From Occultella glacieicola (GTDB lineage Bacteria; Actinomycetota; Actinomycetes; Actinomycetales; Beutenbergiaceae): DNA of 64,000 nt. Positions 24,420 to 33,487 of this stretch are shown in pieces; position 1 is the stretch's first letter; each line of letters opens with the position of its first letter. Under the pieces are notes generated by a model, which saw only the letters and a program-made list of their open reading frames with translations, searched no databases and was not told the DNA's origin. The DNA lies in the NCBI RefSeq assembly GCF_004353825.1, contig NZ_SMNA01000006.1, positions 186,001-250,000 on the forward strand, read 5' to 3'. The position numbers were made by a program, and so were the translations under genes.

Positions 24420-24890
24420 TCACTCGCCGATGTCCTCGTTCCACAGCGCGGGCTCGGCAGCGATGAAGTCGCTCATGACCTGCGCGCACGCGGGGTCGTC
24501 GAGCACCACCACCTCCACACCGCGGGAGCGGAGCAGGTCCTCTCCCCCACGGAAGGTGCGGTTCTCCCCGATGACGACGCGCGGGATCCCGTACAGCAGG
24601 ATCGCGCCGGTGCACATGTCGCACGGCGACAGCGTGGTGACCATGATGGCCCGCCGGTAGGTGCTGGCTGGCAGACGCCCGGCGTTCTCGAGGCAGTTCG
24701 TCTCGCCGTGGTGGATGGCGCTGCCACGCTGCACCCGCTGATTTCGACCGACGGCGATCACCTCGCCGTCGACGATGAGTGCGGCTCCGATCGGAATGCC
24801 ACCCTCGGCTCGCCCGGCACGCGCCTGTTCGAGCGCATGCGCCAGGTACTGGGTGTCGGTCTCGGTCACGGGGTGCTCCGATCGGGACAT
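24420..24890 (-). CDS. cytidine/deoxycytidylate-type deaminase (cytosine deaminase-like)
   Basis: A 156-residue zinc deaminase. The catalytic signature is complete: IHHGETNC gives the HxE with the proton-shuttling Glu, and SPCDMC gives the PCxxC zinc ligands. Length and the segment GGIPIGAALIVDGEVIAVGR resemble yeast-type cytosine deaminases rather than tRNA adenosine deaminases. The substrate could be cytosine, creatinine or another nucleobase. A GTG at 24869 with CGGAG upstream is an alternative start. Confidence 0.85.
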   Translation of the reverse strand: MSRSEHPVTETDTQYLAHALEQARAGRAEGGIPIGAALIVDGEVIAVGRNQRVQRGSAIHHGETNCLENAGRLPASTYRRAIMVTTLSPCDMCTGAILLYGIPRVVIGENRTFRGGEDLLRSRGVEVVVLDDPACAQVMSDFIAAEPALWNEDIGE

Positions 24891-24966
24891 GGACGCCTCG
24901 GATGAGGGGCGGTCCGGTGGCCGGCAGTCGCCGCGAAAGCCCGCACCGCGAGGTACTCGGCCCGGA

Positions 24967-25602
24967 TCATGGTGCCTCGACATCCCTGGGTGAGTGCCAG
25001 CGTCCGCGGTGTACGACGTCGCCTAGCGGGCGGCGGGTCCGGGTCCGCGCCGAGTGTCCCGGTCGGTCGTCCGGGTCAGGATGCCCGACGGCGATCGCAC
25101 CGATCGGCTCGAACGCCGCCGGCACGCCGAACGCGTTCCGGAACGACTCCTGCCCGGGCCGCGGGATACCGAAGAAGCACGCGCCGAGTCCGAGGTCAAC
25201 GGCACTCTGAAGGATCAGGAGCGAGGCCATACCGGTGTCGATCTGCCAGTACGGGGCTGCCCATTGCTGTTCGCCGGGAGGCGTCGACCCCTTGTCCCGT
25301 TCCCGGTACCGGTCCCGATAGGCCGTCTCCGATGCCAGTGGCACGATGAGCACGGGCGCGGTCCGCATGCCACGCAGCCAGGCGCTCGATTCACCTGCCC
25401 GTTCCGGCGGCGTGGTCACGCGCCAGAAGCTCGCCACGTCGTCCGGATCCTCGAGCACGAGGAAGGCCCAGCCCTGGCTGAAGCCGGCGCTGGGTGCCCG
25501 GACCGCATTCGCGAGCATCGTCTGGACCGCCACCGCCGGAACTGCCTCGTCCGTGAACGACCGCACCATCCGGCGGCGGCGGACCACCTCTGAGAACTCC
25601 AT
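24967..25602 (-). CDS. nitroreductase family flavoprotein
   Basis: A 211-residue FMN-dependent oxidoreductase starting MEFSEVVRRRRMVRSFTDEA. The paired arginines RRRRMVRSF are the usual FMN phosphate contacts, and ADLGLGACFFGIP and VGHPDPDD fit the family. It may reduce quinones, nitro compounds or act in a dehalogenase or flavin pathway; context gives no hint. An ATG four codons upstream (25614) is possible, but the family normally starts at the chosen site. The reading frame runs on upstream into the HNH pseudogene without coding meaning. Confidence 0.85.
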   Translation of the reverse strand: MEFSEVVRRRRMVRSFTDEAVPAVAVQTMLANAVRAPSAGFSQGWAFLVLEDPDDVASFWRVTTPPERAGESSAWLRGMRTAPVLIVPLASETAYRDRYRERDKGSTPPGEQQWAAPYWQIDTGMASLLILQSAVDLGLGACFFGIPRPGQESFRNAFGVPAAFEPIGAIAVGHPDPDDRPGHSARTRTRRPLGDVVHRGRWHSPRDVEAP

Positions 25603-25693
25603 GGTCACGATCATGCCCCGAACGGTGGCTGGTCGGCGGTGCGGCGACTCACCGCGCACCGATGTGGATGGACTGCTGCCGCGCCGCACACGG

Positions 25694-27127
25694 TCAGCCC
25701 CATGGTGGGGTGGTGGGCTGAATCTCGGTGCCGTCGGGTCGGTAAAAGTGCCGGGCGCCGTGGCGGTGGAGCATGGTGATGTTGTGGGTGTGGACCCAGC
25801 GATGGTGGTAGTAGCAGAGCAGGGCGGCGTCGGTGAGGTCGGTGGGGCAGCCCTCGCTCCAGCGTCTGCTCGCGTGGTGGGACTCGGTGCGTTCCGGTGG
25901 AACGGTGCAGTCGGGGTGGACGCAGTGCTTGTCCCTGGCGACGAGGGCTCGGCGTTGGGCTGCGGTGTAGCGGCGGTGGGCGCGGCCGTGGTTGAGGATC
26001 TCGTTGTCGGGTCCGAAGATGATCCGGCTGCACCCGCTGCTGCTTCGGTGGCCTCGGTGGTGTTGATGATGTCGAGGAACTCCGGGGTGCCGATCAGGAC
26101 ACCGAGGTGCGGACTTACGGACGCCGAGGTGCCGACCCTGCCCCGGTCCAGTGCGGTGTGGGCGAGGTCGGCGAGGGCCTGGGCGCGCCGCTGGGCACAG
26201 GTGCGGGTCTCACCGGCCGCGGGTGGCCCCATGATCGCTTCGAGCGCCGTCCGGATGTACTGGCCATGCTCAAGGGTGAGGAACTCGGCCACGTTGTAGC
26301 CGCCCAGGGTGCGGTCGATGCTGAGGTGCTCACGATCGGCCGCAGCACGGTACGCGCCTGTCAGTGGCATCCGGGTCCGCGATCGCGACGAAATGGTCAA
26401 CCACCTGGCAGAGCCTCCGGAGAACCCGACATCGCTGCCCTCGGACGTGCCGCCGCCATCGCTCGCACCGGCCGTCCCGCCCGTCGCGGCCGCCTCGGTC
26501 TCGTCCGAACCGTCGGTGCCGGGCGCAGGTCGCCTCGGTGCCGGCGCCGGTCGCGTCGGTGCCGGTGCCCGTGCCGGTCGCGTCGGTGCTGTCGGCGTTG
26601 TCGGGGGTGGGGCCGGCGGGGAGTTGGAGGGCGTCGGCGGCGGCCTGGGTGGCGACGGCCTTGAGCAGGATCTGGGCCCGGTCGATCCCGATCTGACCGG
26701 CTCGTAGCCGTCGCCTGGTGGCGGGCAGGCTGTTGCGCAGGCCCTTGGCCAGGCTCACGATCCGGCGGGCGTTGGCGGCGGTGATGCCGTAGGTCTTGGC
26801 CACGCAGGCGGCGTAGGTACGGAACCCCTTGCTGGTGTCCCCGGTGCCGGCTTCCTCCTCCAGCCCCATCCAGTCCAGGCGGGCCCCGGTCAGGCACTCC
26901 GTGATCGGGTGGGTCCGGAGCGCGGCCCGACCGAGGAATGTGGCCCCGTACCGGCCGGACTGCTCGACCGGGTCAGCCACTGCGATCGAGGCGGTGAGCG
27001 CCTCCAGGGCGATCAACTTGTCATCCAACGACGCGTTCAGCAACTCTCCCAGCGGCAGGTGCAGGCGGGACGCGAGCGCCACCCCGGCGCCGTCGCCGCT
27101 GCCGGTGGTGGTCGTGAAGTCATCCAC
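25694..27127 (-). pseudogene. DUF222/HNH endonuclease (13E12 repeat family), frameshifted
   Basis: The N-terminal DUF222 part reads from a GTG at 27127 (behind GAGGGGG) through VDHFVAIADPDATDR in one frame. The conserved continuation AYRAAADREHLSIDRTLGGY up to TPEFLDIINTTEA is in another frame, with the shift near 26358. The HNH domain then returns to the first frame from about 26030 (IIFGPDNEILNHGRAHRRYT), including KHCVHPDC, ESHHASRRW and LLCYYHHRWVH, to the stop at 25694. The HNH residues and zinc-type Cys are intact, but no single frame encodes the whole protein. A linker near 26400-26530 also reads better in the second frame. It is preceded by a LexA box. Sequencing error cannot be excluded. 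Confidence 0.8.
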
Positions 27128-27169
27128 GTGTGCTCACCCCCTCAAGAAAGCTCGTGCCCGGTACCGCGA

Positions 27170-27185
27170 TCGAACGGTTGTTCGA
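27170..27185. promoter_or_regulatory. LexA (SOS) box
   Basis: TCGAACGGTTGTTCGA is a perfect match to the actinobacterial/Gram-positive LexA palindrome TCGAAC-N4-GTTCGA. It lies 43 bases upstream of the GTG start of the DUF222/HNH gene. DUF222/13E12 genes in mycobacteria are known members of the SOS regulon. The rest of 27128-27372 contains no gene that I can support. Confidence 0.88.
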
Positions 27186-27372
27186 CCTACATGAGCCACT
27201 CTAGGACGCACCACCGACATCACAAGATTCCCGATTTCCGTTGTGGATACTGGCGAATCAGGCGCCACCGCGAGATTCGTGGCATGGCAGGATGACCCTC
27301 TATGCACAACCTCGAGCGAGCACGTCTGCCGAAGTCACCCGGTTCAGCGTCCGCCTGTCCGAGCCCGCCCCG

Positions 27373-28125
27373 ATGAGCACGGTCGTCATCCTCAACGGCG
27401 TCCCCCGCTCGGGGAAGTCGTCGATCGTCGAGGCGATCCAGGACACGTACGAGCGCCCGTGGCTCAATCTCGGCGTCGACATCTTCCAGGCGGCCACCCC
27501 GGCGCGCCACAGACCCGGTATCGGGTTGCGCCCCGGCGGCGAACGGCCCGACCTGGAACCCTTCGTCGTCGTCGCCTATCGGGCGATGTTCGCTGCGATC
27601 GCGGAACACCTGCGGCAGGGGCTGGACGTCGTCGCCGACGTCGGCCTGCACGATGACTACTCCGTGCCACTCGGGATCCAGCGCGAGGCTGCCTCGATTC
27701 TGCAGGGCCTCGACGTGCTCTACGTCGGCGTGCGGTGCCCTGATGAGGTTGTCCGCCAGCGTCGCCGTGACACCTGGGGTGGCACCGGCGTGACCGGCGG
27801 TGCCCTCCGGACGGGCGGTACCCGCGCCGATGGTGCCGACCGGGCGAGCGGCGCCGACGGGGACCACAGCGTGGCCGAGGGCCGCCGCGGGCCAGCCCTG
27901 GCCGACAACGACCGCGCCGACGACCCGGTGACGCGCTGGGACCGTGCCGTGCACTCACCCGGCCGCTACGACCTGGAGGTCGACACATCCCGACTCACAC
28001 CCCAGCAGTGTGCGGAGCGGATCGCGGCCCGGCTCCGGGCCCTCGTTGCGGCTGCCGTGCCGCTACCGGACCCGGCGTCGCCACGGTTCGGAGCGCCGCC
28101 GTCGGCCTTCTTCGACGTCGCCTAG
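27373..28125 (+). CDS. chloramphenicol phosphotransferase-like P-loop kinase
   Basis: A 250-residue protein. STVVILNGVPRSGKSSI holds the P-loop, followed by a NLGVDIF segment and DVVADVGLHDDY, the pattern of CPT-like kinases that phosphorylate small molecules. I chose the ATG at 27373, directly before the first strand; the upstream open frame has no family similarity. Residues about 145-185 are a Gly/Asp/Ala-rich insertion (TGVTGGALRTGGTRADGADR and beyond) absent from typical members of about 180-200 residues. Actual substrate is unknown; resistance to chloramphenicol should not be assumed. Confidence 0.75.
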   Translation: MSTVVILNGVPRSGKSSIVEAIQDTYERPWLNLGVDIFQAATPARHRPGIGLRPGGERPDLEPFVVVAYRAMFAAIAEHLRQGLDVVADVGLHDDYSVPLGIQREAASILQGLDVLYVGVRCPDEVVRQRRRDTWGGTGVTGGALRTGGTRADGADRASGADGDHSVAEGRRGPALADNDRADDPVTRWDRAVHSPGRYDLEVDTSRLTPQQCAERIAARLRALVAAAVPLPDPASPRFGAPPSAFFDVA

Positions 28126-28165
28126 GCCCCCGACGAGCCCGCATGCGCTCCGGAGGGGACGCAGA

Positions 28166-28183
28166 AGCGGGCCCCGGCCCGCT
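28166..28183. terminator. possible bidirectional hairpin
   Basis: AGCGGG and CCCGCT flank a 6-base loop (CCCCGG) in the 96-bp gap between the convergent CPT-like gene and the siderophore-binding protein gene. It is short but GC-rich and well placed. Confidence 0.4.
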
Positions 28184-28221
28184 CCCCCGAGCGGCCGAGA
28201 CCCGCTACCACCGTGACCGTG

Positions 28222-29247
28222 CTACTGCACGTTCGCGGCGGCCTCACTGATGGTCGTCACGTAGTCCTCGAGGCCCCAGACCAGGGACAGCGCGGTCGGC
28301 GGGGACATCGCCGCGATCAGCGGGTCACCGGTGATGTTCGCGATCGCGCCGGCCTGCACGGCCGGGATGGCCTGGGCGTAGGACTGGCCCAGGAACGTCT
28401 CCACGTCCGCCTCGGTGGAGGCGTAGTTCACGATCAGCTGGGCGTCCAGCTGGTCGGTCTGCTCGTAGGACAGCGAGTACACGAACGTCTCACCGCCGGA
28501 ATCCAGCGCCTCCACCGACGGAGCGCTCACCAGGCCGAGATCGAGCAGGAAGTCCACGCGGGAGTCGGCCGGCTTGTACACGTAGAACGTGCCGCCGATG
28601 TCCCAGACGGCCGCGACGGTGATGCCCTCGAGCTCCGGGTGCGCCTCGGCGACCGCGGCCACCTCGGCGTCCAGGTCGGACACGACGGCCTCGGCCTCGG
28701 CGTCCAGACCGAGCGACTGTCCCACGATCGTGATCAGCTCGCGCCACGGCGTGGTCCACGGCGCCTCGGGGTAGGCCACGGTGGGCGCGATCTCCGCGAG
28801 CAGGTCGTACTGCTCCTGGGTCAGGCCCGAGTAGGGGGCGAGGATCAGATCGGGGTCGAGTGCGTCGATGTCCTCGTAGGCCGGTTCCTCGACGGTGGCC
28901 GGGATGATGGTGGGCTCGGCACCCTCGGCGTCCAGGAACTCCGCGACCCAGGGCAACAGGCCCTGCTCGTCGACGGCGTAGGTCTGCGCCTCGATGCCCA
29001 CCGGCACCACACCGAGCGCCAGCGCGGCCTCGGTGGAGCCCCAGCCGAGGGTCACAACGTTCTCCGGCGCCTCGGTGATCTCGGTGGTACCGAGGGCGTG
29101 CTCGATGGTGACCGTCTCCCAGTCACTTCCCCCACCGGCTCCGGCGTCGGTCGGATCCTCGGCGCCGCCGTCACCGCTCGAGCATGCGGCCAGCGCGAGC
29201 GTGGTCAGGGCGGCAGCCGCCACCAGGTGGAACGGGCGTCGGGACAC
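28222..29247 (-). CDS. iron-siderophore ABC transporter substrate-binding lipoprotein
   Basis: A 341-residue FecB/FepB-type binding protein. The GTG at 29247 follows GAGGAGTCCC. The signal sequence ends in LALAACSS, whose Cys should be lipidated. The mature protein begins with an acidic Gly linker, then a two-lobe fold (ENVVTLGWGSTEAALALGVV, YEDIDALDPDLILAPYSGLT, SGGETFVYSLSYEQTDQLDA). It captures ferric siderophore outside the membrane and passes it to the permeases encoded upstream. Although last in the locus, it has its own iron box just upstream, so it can be expressed separately at a high level. Confidence 0.92.
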   Translation of the reverse strand: MSRRPFHLVAAAALTTLALAACSSGDGGAEDPTDAGAGGGSDWETVTIEHALGTTEITEAPENVVTLGWGSTEAALALGVVPVGIEAQTYAVDEQGLLPWVAEFLDAEGAEPTIIPATVEEPAYEDIDALDPDLILAPYSGLTQEQYDLLAEIAPTVAYPEAPWTTPWRELITIVGQSLGLDAEAEAVVSDLDAEVAAVAEAHPELEGITVAAVWDIGGTFYVYKPADSRVDFLLDLGLVSAPSVEALDSGGETFVYSLSYEQTDQLDAQLIVNYASTEADVETFLGQSYAQAIPAVQAGAIANITGDPLIAAMSPPTALSLVWGLEDYVTTISEAAANVQ

Positions 29248-29311
29248 GGGACTCCTCAGGGGATCGGGTTCGGGGAAGTGGTGCGGCGCGGCCACAACGG
29301 CCGTCGGGGAG

Positions 29312-29330
29312 TAAGGCACGCCTATCCTAA
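29312..29330 (-). promoter_or_regulatory. IdeR/DtxR iron box upstream of the binding-protein gene
   Basis: TAAGGCACGCCTATCCTAA matches 16 of 19 positions of the iron-box consensus TWAGGTWAGSCTWACCTWA. It lies 65 bases upstream of the binding-protein start and overlaps the stop codon of the ATPase gene. The flanks also form GGCACGCC/GGCGTGCC, an 8-bp inverted repeat. Repression by Fe2+-loaded IdeR/DtxR is expected. Confidence 0.8.
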
Positions 29331-30253
29331 GGCGTGCCGCTCGGTGCTGGCAAAGCGGCGGTGGGATCCGGACCGTGGAAGCGCCCGATCGGCACCACCA
29401 TCGGCGCACCGCAGACCGGATCGGCCACGATCCGGGCCCGCAGGTTGAACGCGTCGGCGACGAGCTCGGGCGTGAGCACCTGCTCCGGGGAGCCGATCGC
29501 CCGCACCTGACCGGCGTGCATCACCACGAGGTGGTCCGCGTACCGGGCCGCGAGGTTGAGGTCGTGCAGGACCATGACCACCGTGGCCCCACGGGTCCGG
29601 TTGAGCTCGTGCAGCAGGTCGAGCACCTCGAGCTGGTGGGTCACGTCCAGGAACGTGGTCGGCTCGTCCAGGAGCAGGATGTCCGGGTCCTGGGCCAGGG
29701 CCATCGCGATCCAGACGCGCTGGGCCTGCCCACCGGAGAGTTCCTCGACCCGTCGGGCCGCGAGCTCCAGGGTGTCGGTCGCGGCCAGGGCCGCAGTCAC
29801 CACGGCGTCATCGGTCGACGTCCATTGCCGGAACCAGCCCTGGTGCGGGTAGCGTCCGCGGCCGACCAGGTCGGCGACCGTGATGCCCTCCGGCGCGGTG
29901 GGGCTCTGCGGCAGGATGCCGACGATCCTCGCGACGTCCTTCGCGGGCATGGCGTGCACGGCGGCTCCGTCGAGGAGCACCTCCCCCGCGCTGGGCCGCA
30001 GCAGGCGGGCGATCCCCCGCAGCAGGGTGGACTTGCCGCACCCGTTGCCACCCACGATCACCGTGACCTTCCCTGCCGGGATCTCGAGGTCGAGGTCGTG
30101 CACCACGGGCGCACCGTCATAGGCGAGGGACAAGCCCCGGGCGTGCAGACTGTGCTGGGCCTTGGGGTCGCCTCCGCGATGTCTGCCCGACGGCGCAGCG
30201 TGCGTGCCGCCGTCGGCGGCACTCGTGTGGGTGGTCGTCCTGAGAATGCTCAC
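29327..30253 (-). CDS. iron-siderophore ABC transporter ATP-binding protein
   Basis: A 308-residue ABC ATPase of the FecE/FepC type: Walker A VGGNGCGKST, Q-loop ILPQSPTAPEG, signature LSGGQAQRVWIAMALAQDP, Walker B ILLLDEPTTFLD and switch His in VLHDLN. The GTG at 30253 overlaps the upstream permease stop (GTGA) and has GGAGG nine bases before it. The first 45 residues are a His/Gly-rich extension not needed by the fold. It energises ferric-siderophore import. Confidence 0.95.
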   Translation of the reverse strand: MSILRTTTHTSAADGGTHAAPSGRHRGGDPKAQHSLHARGLSLAYDGAPVVHDLDLEIPAGKVTVIVGGNGCGKSTLLRGIARLLRPSAGEVLLDGAAVHAMPAKDVARIVGILPQSPTAPEGITVADLVGRGRYPHQGWFRQWTSTDDAVVTAALAATDTLELAARRVEELSGGQAQRVWIAMALAQDPDILLLDEPTTFLDVTHQLEVLDLLHELNRTRGATVVMVLHDLNLAARYADHLVVMHAGQVRAIGSPEQVLTPELVADAFNLRARIVADPVCGAPMVVPIGRFHGPDPTAALPAPSGTP

Positions 30254-31308
30254 GCTCCGCGTCCTCCACGGTTCGAGGTGGCCAGCAGCCACAGCAGGTA
30301 GGGCGCACCGATGACGCCGGTGATGATGCCCACCGGCACCTCGAGGGAGCCGAGCAGGTACTGGGCGGTGAACTCCGCGGCCAGGACGACCACCGTCCCG
30401 ACGAGCGCCGACGGGACCAGGGCGAGCCCCGCCGTCGGGAGCAGTCGGCGCGCGATCGGTGCGGAGACGAAGGCGACGAACGCGACCGGGCCGGCGAACG
30501 CCGTCGCCACGGCGGCCAGGGCGACCGCCACGGCGAGCACCGCGAGCCGCGCGCGTTCGGCGGACACGCCGAGCCCACCCGCGAGCTCGTCGCCGAGCTG
30601 CAGGATCCGCAGCCGCTTGACCGTCACGGCCACCAGCGGCGCCAGCACGAGCAGCGCGACGCTGAGGACCCCCACGTCGGGCCAGGGCGGGGTGCCGATG
30701 CTGCCGACCATCCAGACCAGGGCCGAGCGCACGTCGTTGACCTCGGCGCGGGTGAGGAGGTAGCCGATCCCGGCGTTCACGGCGAACGCGATCCCGACCC
30801 CGATCAGCACGAACCGGTATCCGGACACCCCGTCCCGCCAGGCGAGCAGGTAGATCGCGGCCGCCACGACCACGGCTCCGGCGAACGCGAACACCGACAG
30901 GGCGATCCCACTGACTCCGAGCACGAGCAGCCCGAACGCGGCCGCGAGGCTCGCTCCCCCGCTGATCCCGATGATGTCCGGGCTGGCCAGCGGGTTGCGC
31001 AGCACGGACTGGAACAGGGCGCCGGACACTCCGAACGCGACCCCGACCCCGAGCGAGAGGGCCACCCGCGGCAGCCGCAGTTTGGTGATGGTGAAGGCGC
31101 CCTCGCCGTTGCCGGCGCCGAAGACCGCGAGGATCTGGTTCCACAGGTCCGAGGCGTGCCCGCCCCAGACCAGGGTGGCCAGGGAGAGCGCCACGGTGAG
31201 GCCGACCAGGACCAGCGTGACGGTGCGCACCCGGGTGGCGGTCTGCGCGCGGGCGGCGCTGAGCACGCCCGGCGCCCCGGCCGGGAGGGCCTGCTCGGTC
31301 CGGGTCAT
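30250..31308 (-). CDS. iron-siderophore ABC transporter permease (FecCD family)
   Basis: A 352-residue, about 9-10 helix permease: RLPRVALSLGVGVAFGVSGA, LASPDIIGISGGASL and GPVAFVAFVSAPIARRLLP are the conserved FecCD segments, and the region around DELAGGLGVSAERAR forms the coupling helix. It pairs with the permease encoded upstream as a heterodimer. Its ATG overlaps the previous stop (ATGA). Confidence 0.94.
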   Translation of the reverse strand: MTRTEQALPAGAPGVLSAARAQTATRVRTVTLVLVGLTVALSLATLVWGGHASDLWNQILAVFGAGNGEGAFTITKLRLPRVALSLGVGVAFGVSGALFQSVLRNPLASPDIIGISGGASLAAAFGLLVLGVSGIALSVFAFAGAVVVAAAIYLLAWRDGVSGYRFVLIGVGIAFAVNAGIGYLLTRAEVNDVRSALVWMVGSIGTPPWPDVGVLSVALLVLAPLVAVTVKRLRILQLGDELAGGLGVSAERARLAVLAVAVALAAVATAFAGPVAFVAFVSAPIARRLLPTAGLALVPSALVGTVVVLAAEFTAQYLLGSLEVPVGIITGVIGAPYLLWLLATSNRGGRGA

Positions 31309-32465
31309 AGCCCCGCCAGCTTCACGCGGCGCACGATCGCGATCATCACCGGCGCGCCGACCGCGGCGACCACGAGGCCCGCCTCGAGCTCACCCGGGCG
31401 AGCGACCAGGCGGCCGACCACGTCGGCGGCCAGCAGCAGCACCGGACCGACGAACAGCGAGTAGCCGAGGATCCACCGGTAGTCCCCGCCGATCAGCGGG
31501 CGGATGATGTGCGGCACCACCAGGCCGACGAACACGATCGGCCCGGCCAGCGACGTCGCCGTGCCCGCCAGCAGCACGATCGAGACGGCCGCAATGCCGC
31601 GCGCGAGGGTCAGGTTCGCGCCGAGACCGCGGGCCAGGTCGTCGCCCATGGCCAGCAGGTTGAGGGAGCGCCCGGACAGCAGCGCCAGGCCCAGCCCGAC
31701 GCCGAGCAGCACGAGCAGCAGCCAGCTCAGGCCCCAGGTACCGGCGCCGCGGGAAGCGAGCGAGCCGACCTGCCAGAACCGGAACGCGTTCGTGGCCTCC
31801 GTGCTCGAGATCAGGATCAAGGTCACGATCGAGGTGATCCCGTACGTCAGCGCGGTGCCCGCGAGGGCGAGTTTGACCGGCGTGGCGCCCTCGCGCCCGA
31901 TCGCCCCGATCGCGTACACCAGGGCCGCCGCGGCCGCGGCGCCGGCGAACGCGAACCAGATGTAGCCGGACGGGCTCGTGATACCGAGGACCGTGATGGC
32001 CAGGACCACGAACAGCGAGGCGCCGGCGTTCACCCCGAGCAGCCCGGGGTCGGCCAGCGGGTTGCGGGTGATGCCCTGCATCAGCGTGCCTGCCACGCCG
32101 AGCGCGGCACCGACGAGCAACCCGACGAGGGTCCGTGGCAGTCGCTGGTCCCAGATGATGTTGTGGAGCGTGTTGCCGTCCACCCGGTCGGTGAGCGCCG
32201 CGAACACGACGTCCAGCGGAATGTCCCGGTTGCCGAGGGCGAGGCTGACGGCGACCGTCAGCACGAGGAGCCCGACGGCGCCCGCCAGGCCGAGCACCCG
32301 GGTGCTGCGGGTGCGGTGCACCGTGCCGGTCAACGTGGGTGTCGTCCGCGGGTCCTCCAGCTTCGGCAGCTTCGGCACGGTCGGCGCCGTTGACACACTC
32401 GGACTCGACTCGGCGGGACCATGCGGGTCGGGTCGGGCGGTGGGCTCGGGGTGGGTCGTGGTCAC
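31305..32465 (-). CDS. iron-siderophore ABC transporter permease (FecCD family)
   Basis: A 386-residue permease with QRLPRTLVGLLVGAALGVAG, NPLADPGLLGVNAGASL and GPIVFVGLVVPHIIRPLIG. The GTG at 32465 overlaps the stop of the SIP reductase gene (GTGA). The N-terminal 60 residues are a Thr/Pro-rich cytosolic lead before the first helix. It forms the translocation pathway with the product of 30250-31308. Confidence 0.94.
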   Translation of the reverse strand: MTTTHPEPTARPDPHGPAESSPSVSTAPTVPKLPKLEDPRTTPTLTGTVHRTRSTRVLGLAGAVGLLVLTVAVSLALGNRDIPLDVVFAALTDRVDGNTLHNIIWDQRLPRTLVGLLVGAALGVAGTLMQGITRNPLADPGLLGVNAGASLFVVLAITVLGITSPSGYIWFAFAGAAAAAALVYAIGAIGREGATPVKLALAGTALTYGITSIVTLILISSTEATNAFRFWQVGSLASRGAGTWGLSWLLLVLLGVGLGLALLSGRSLNLLAMGDDLARGLGANLTLARGIAAVSIVLLAGTATSLAGPIVFVGLVVPHIIRPLIGGDYRWILGYSLFVGPVLLLAADVVGRLVARPGELEAGLVVAAVGAPVMIAIVRRVKLAGL

Positions 32466-33487
32466 TGGCCCTCTGCGCGGCCCTGACGCCAGTACCCCAT
32501 GAAGGCCACCCGCCGGCGGCACACGCCCACGTCTGTGACCAGGATGCGGCGCAGGGTCTTGATGACCGAGGCCTCGCCGGCGAACCACGCATAGAAGTCG
32601 GAACCGCAGCGCTCGCCGCGCCCGCACGAGTCGATCGCCTGGACCTGCAGCACCGGGGAGTCCCAGAGAAGTTCGGAGTCGACGTCCACGTCGTCCATCG
32701 TCTGCGGCACCACGGCGAGCACGTCGCCCACGACCGCGGCGTTCGCCTGCACCCAGGCGCTCACGGCGGGCACGAGCAGGTGGCCGTGGTCGTGCTCGTC
32801 ACGCGCCAGCCAGGTGATCCGGACCCCGTCGTGAACCTCGACCTCGAGGGCGTCGGCCGCGGTGGGCACCTCGATGAAGGCTCGCGCCGTGCGCCCGGCC
32901 GGCAGGGTCTCCAGGATCGAGCAGATCGCCGGCGCGGCGGTCTCGTCGCCGGCGAGCAGGAGTTCGGTGGCCGTGCCGGGCGCCCAGTCCGCGCCGACGG
33001 CGGAGTCCCTGGACCGTGCGTCCGGGCCGACGACCACGAGCCGGTCCCCGACCTGCACCCGGGCGAGCCAGCGGGAGGCCGGCCCGGCGTCCCCGTGCGC
33101 GACCATGTCCACGTCGAACTCGCCGGCCTCGGGGCGCACGTCCCGGACCGTATAGGTCCGGAACGGGGAGCGGCCCTCCTCCGGGAGGGCACGCCAGGTC
33201 TCGTACCAGGTGCCGGCGAGGATGGTCTCGGGGTCATCGGCTCCGACCTCGCTGACCCGGCCGTCCTCATCCGGGATCAGGACCTTGATGCGCTGGTCCT
33301 GGCGGTCGGTGCCGAACCACCGGACGTCCGGCCCCGTGAACGTCATCCGGAGGAAGTGGGGGCTCAACTGCTGGATGTTCGCCACCTGCACCGAGAACGG
33401 GCGGTAGGCGGGACGGTCATCCTTGGCGACGTCCGGGCGCGCGTCGACGTCCGGGCGCGCGTCGACGTCGGTCGGTGAGGTGAGCAT
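32462..33487 (-). CDS. siderophore-interacting protein (SIP family FAD ferric-siderophore reductase)
   Basis: A 341-residue ViuB/SIP-type flavoprotein. The FAD-binding barrel contains RTYTVRDVRP and GPASRWLARVQVGDRLVVVG; the NAD(P)H-binding half includes ELLLAGDETAAPAICSILET and FYAWFAGEASVIKTLRRIL. It reduces Fe3+-siderophore in the cytosol after import. The first 25 residues contain a duplicated DARPDV from an 18-bp repeat. No clear ribosome site precedes the ATG, and an iron box overlaps the start codon, so the message may be leaderless and strictly iron-repressed. Confidence 0.93.
   Translation of the reverse strand: MLTSPTDVDARPDVDARPDVAKDDRPAYRPFSVQVANIQQLSPHFLRMTFTGPDVRWFGTDRQDQRIKVLIPDEDGRVSEVGADDPETILAGTWYETWRALPEEGRSPFRTYTVRDVRPEAGEFDVDMVAHGDAGPASRWLARVQVGDRLVVVGPDARSRDSAVGADWAPGTATELLLAGDETAAPAICSILETLPAGRTARAFIEVPTAADALEVEVHDGVRITWLARDEHDHGHLLVPAVSAWVQANAAVVGDVLAVVPQTMDDVDVDSELLWDSPVLQVQAIDSCGRGERCGSDFYAWFAGEASVIKTLRRILVTDVGVCRRRVAFMGYWRQGRAEGQ
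33431..33466 (-). repeat. 18-bp direct tandem repeat in the SIP gene
   Basis: Two identical copies of GTCCGGGCGCGCGTCGAC stand head to tail near the 5' end of the SIP gene and duplicate the residues DARPDV in frame. It looks like a recent slippage event in a disordered N-terminus. Confidence 0.85.

Noticed and set aside
27373..28125. Chloramphenicol resistance gene
   Set aside because: Only the general CPT-like P-loop kinase pattern is visible; such proteins commonly have other substrates.
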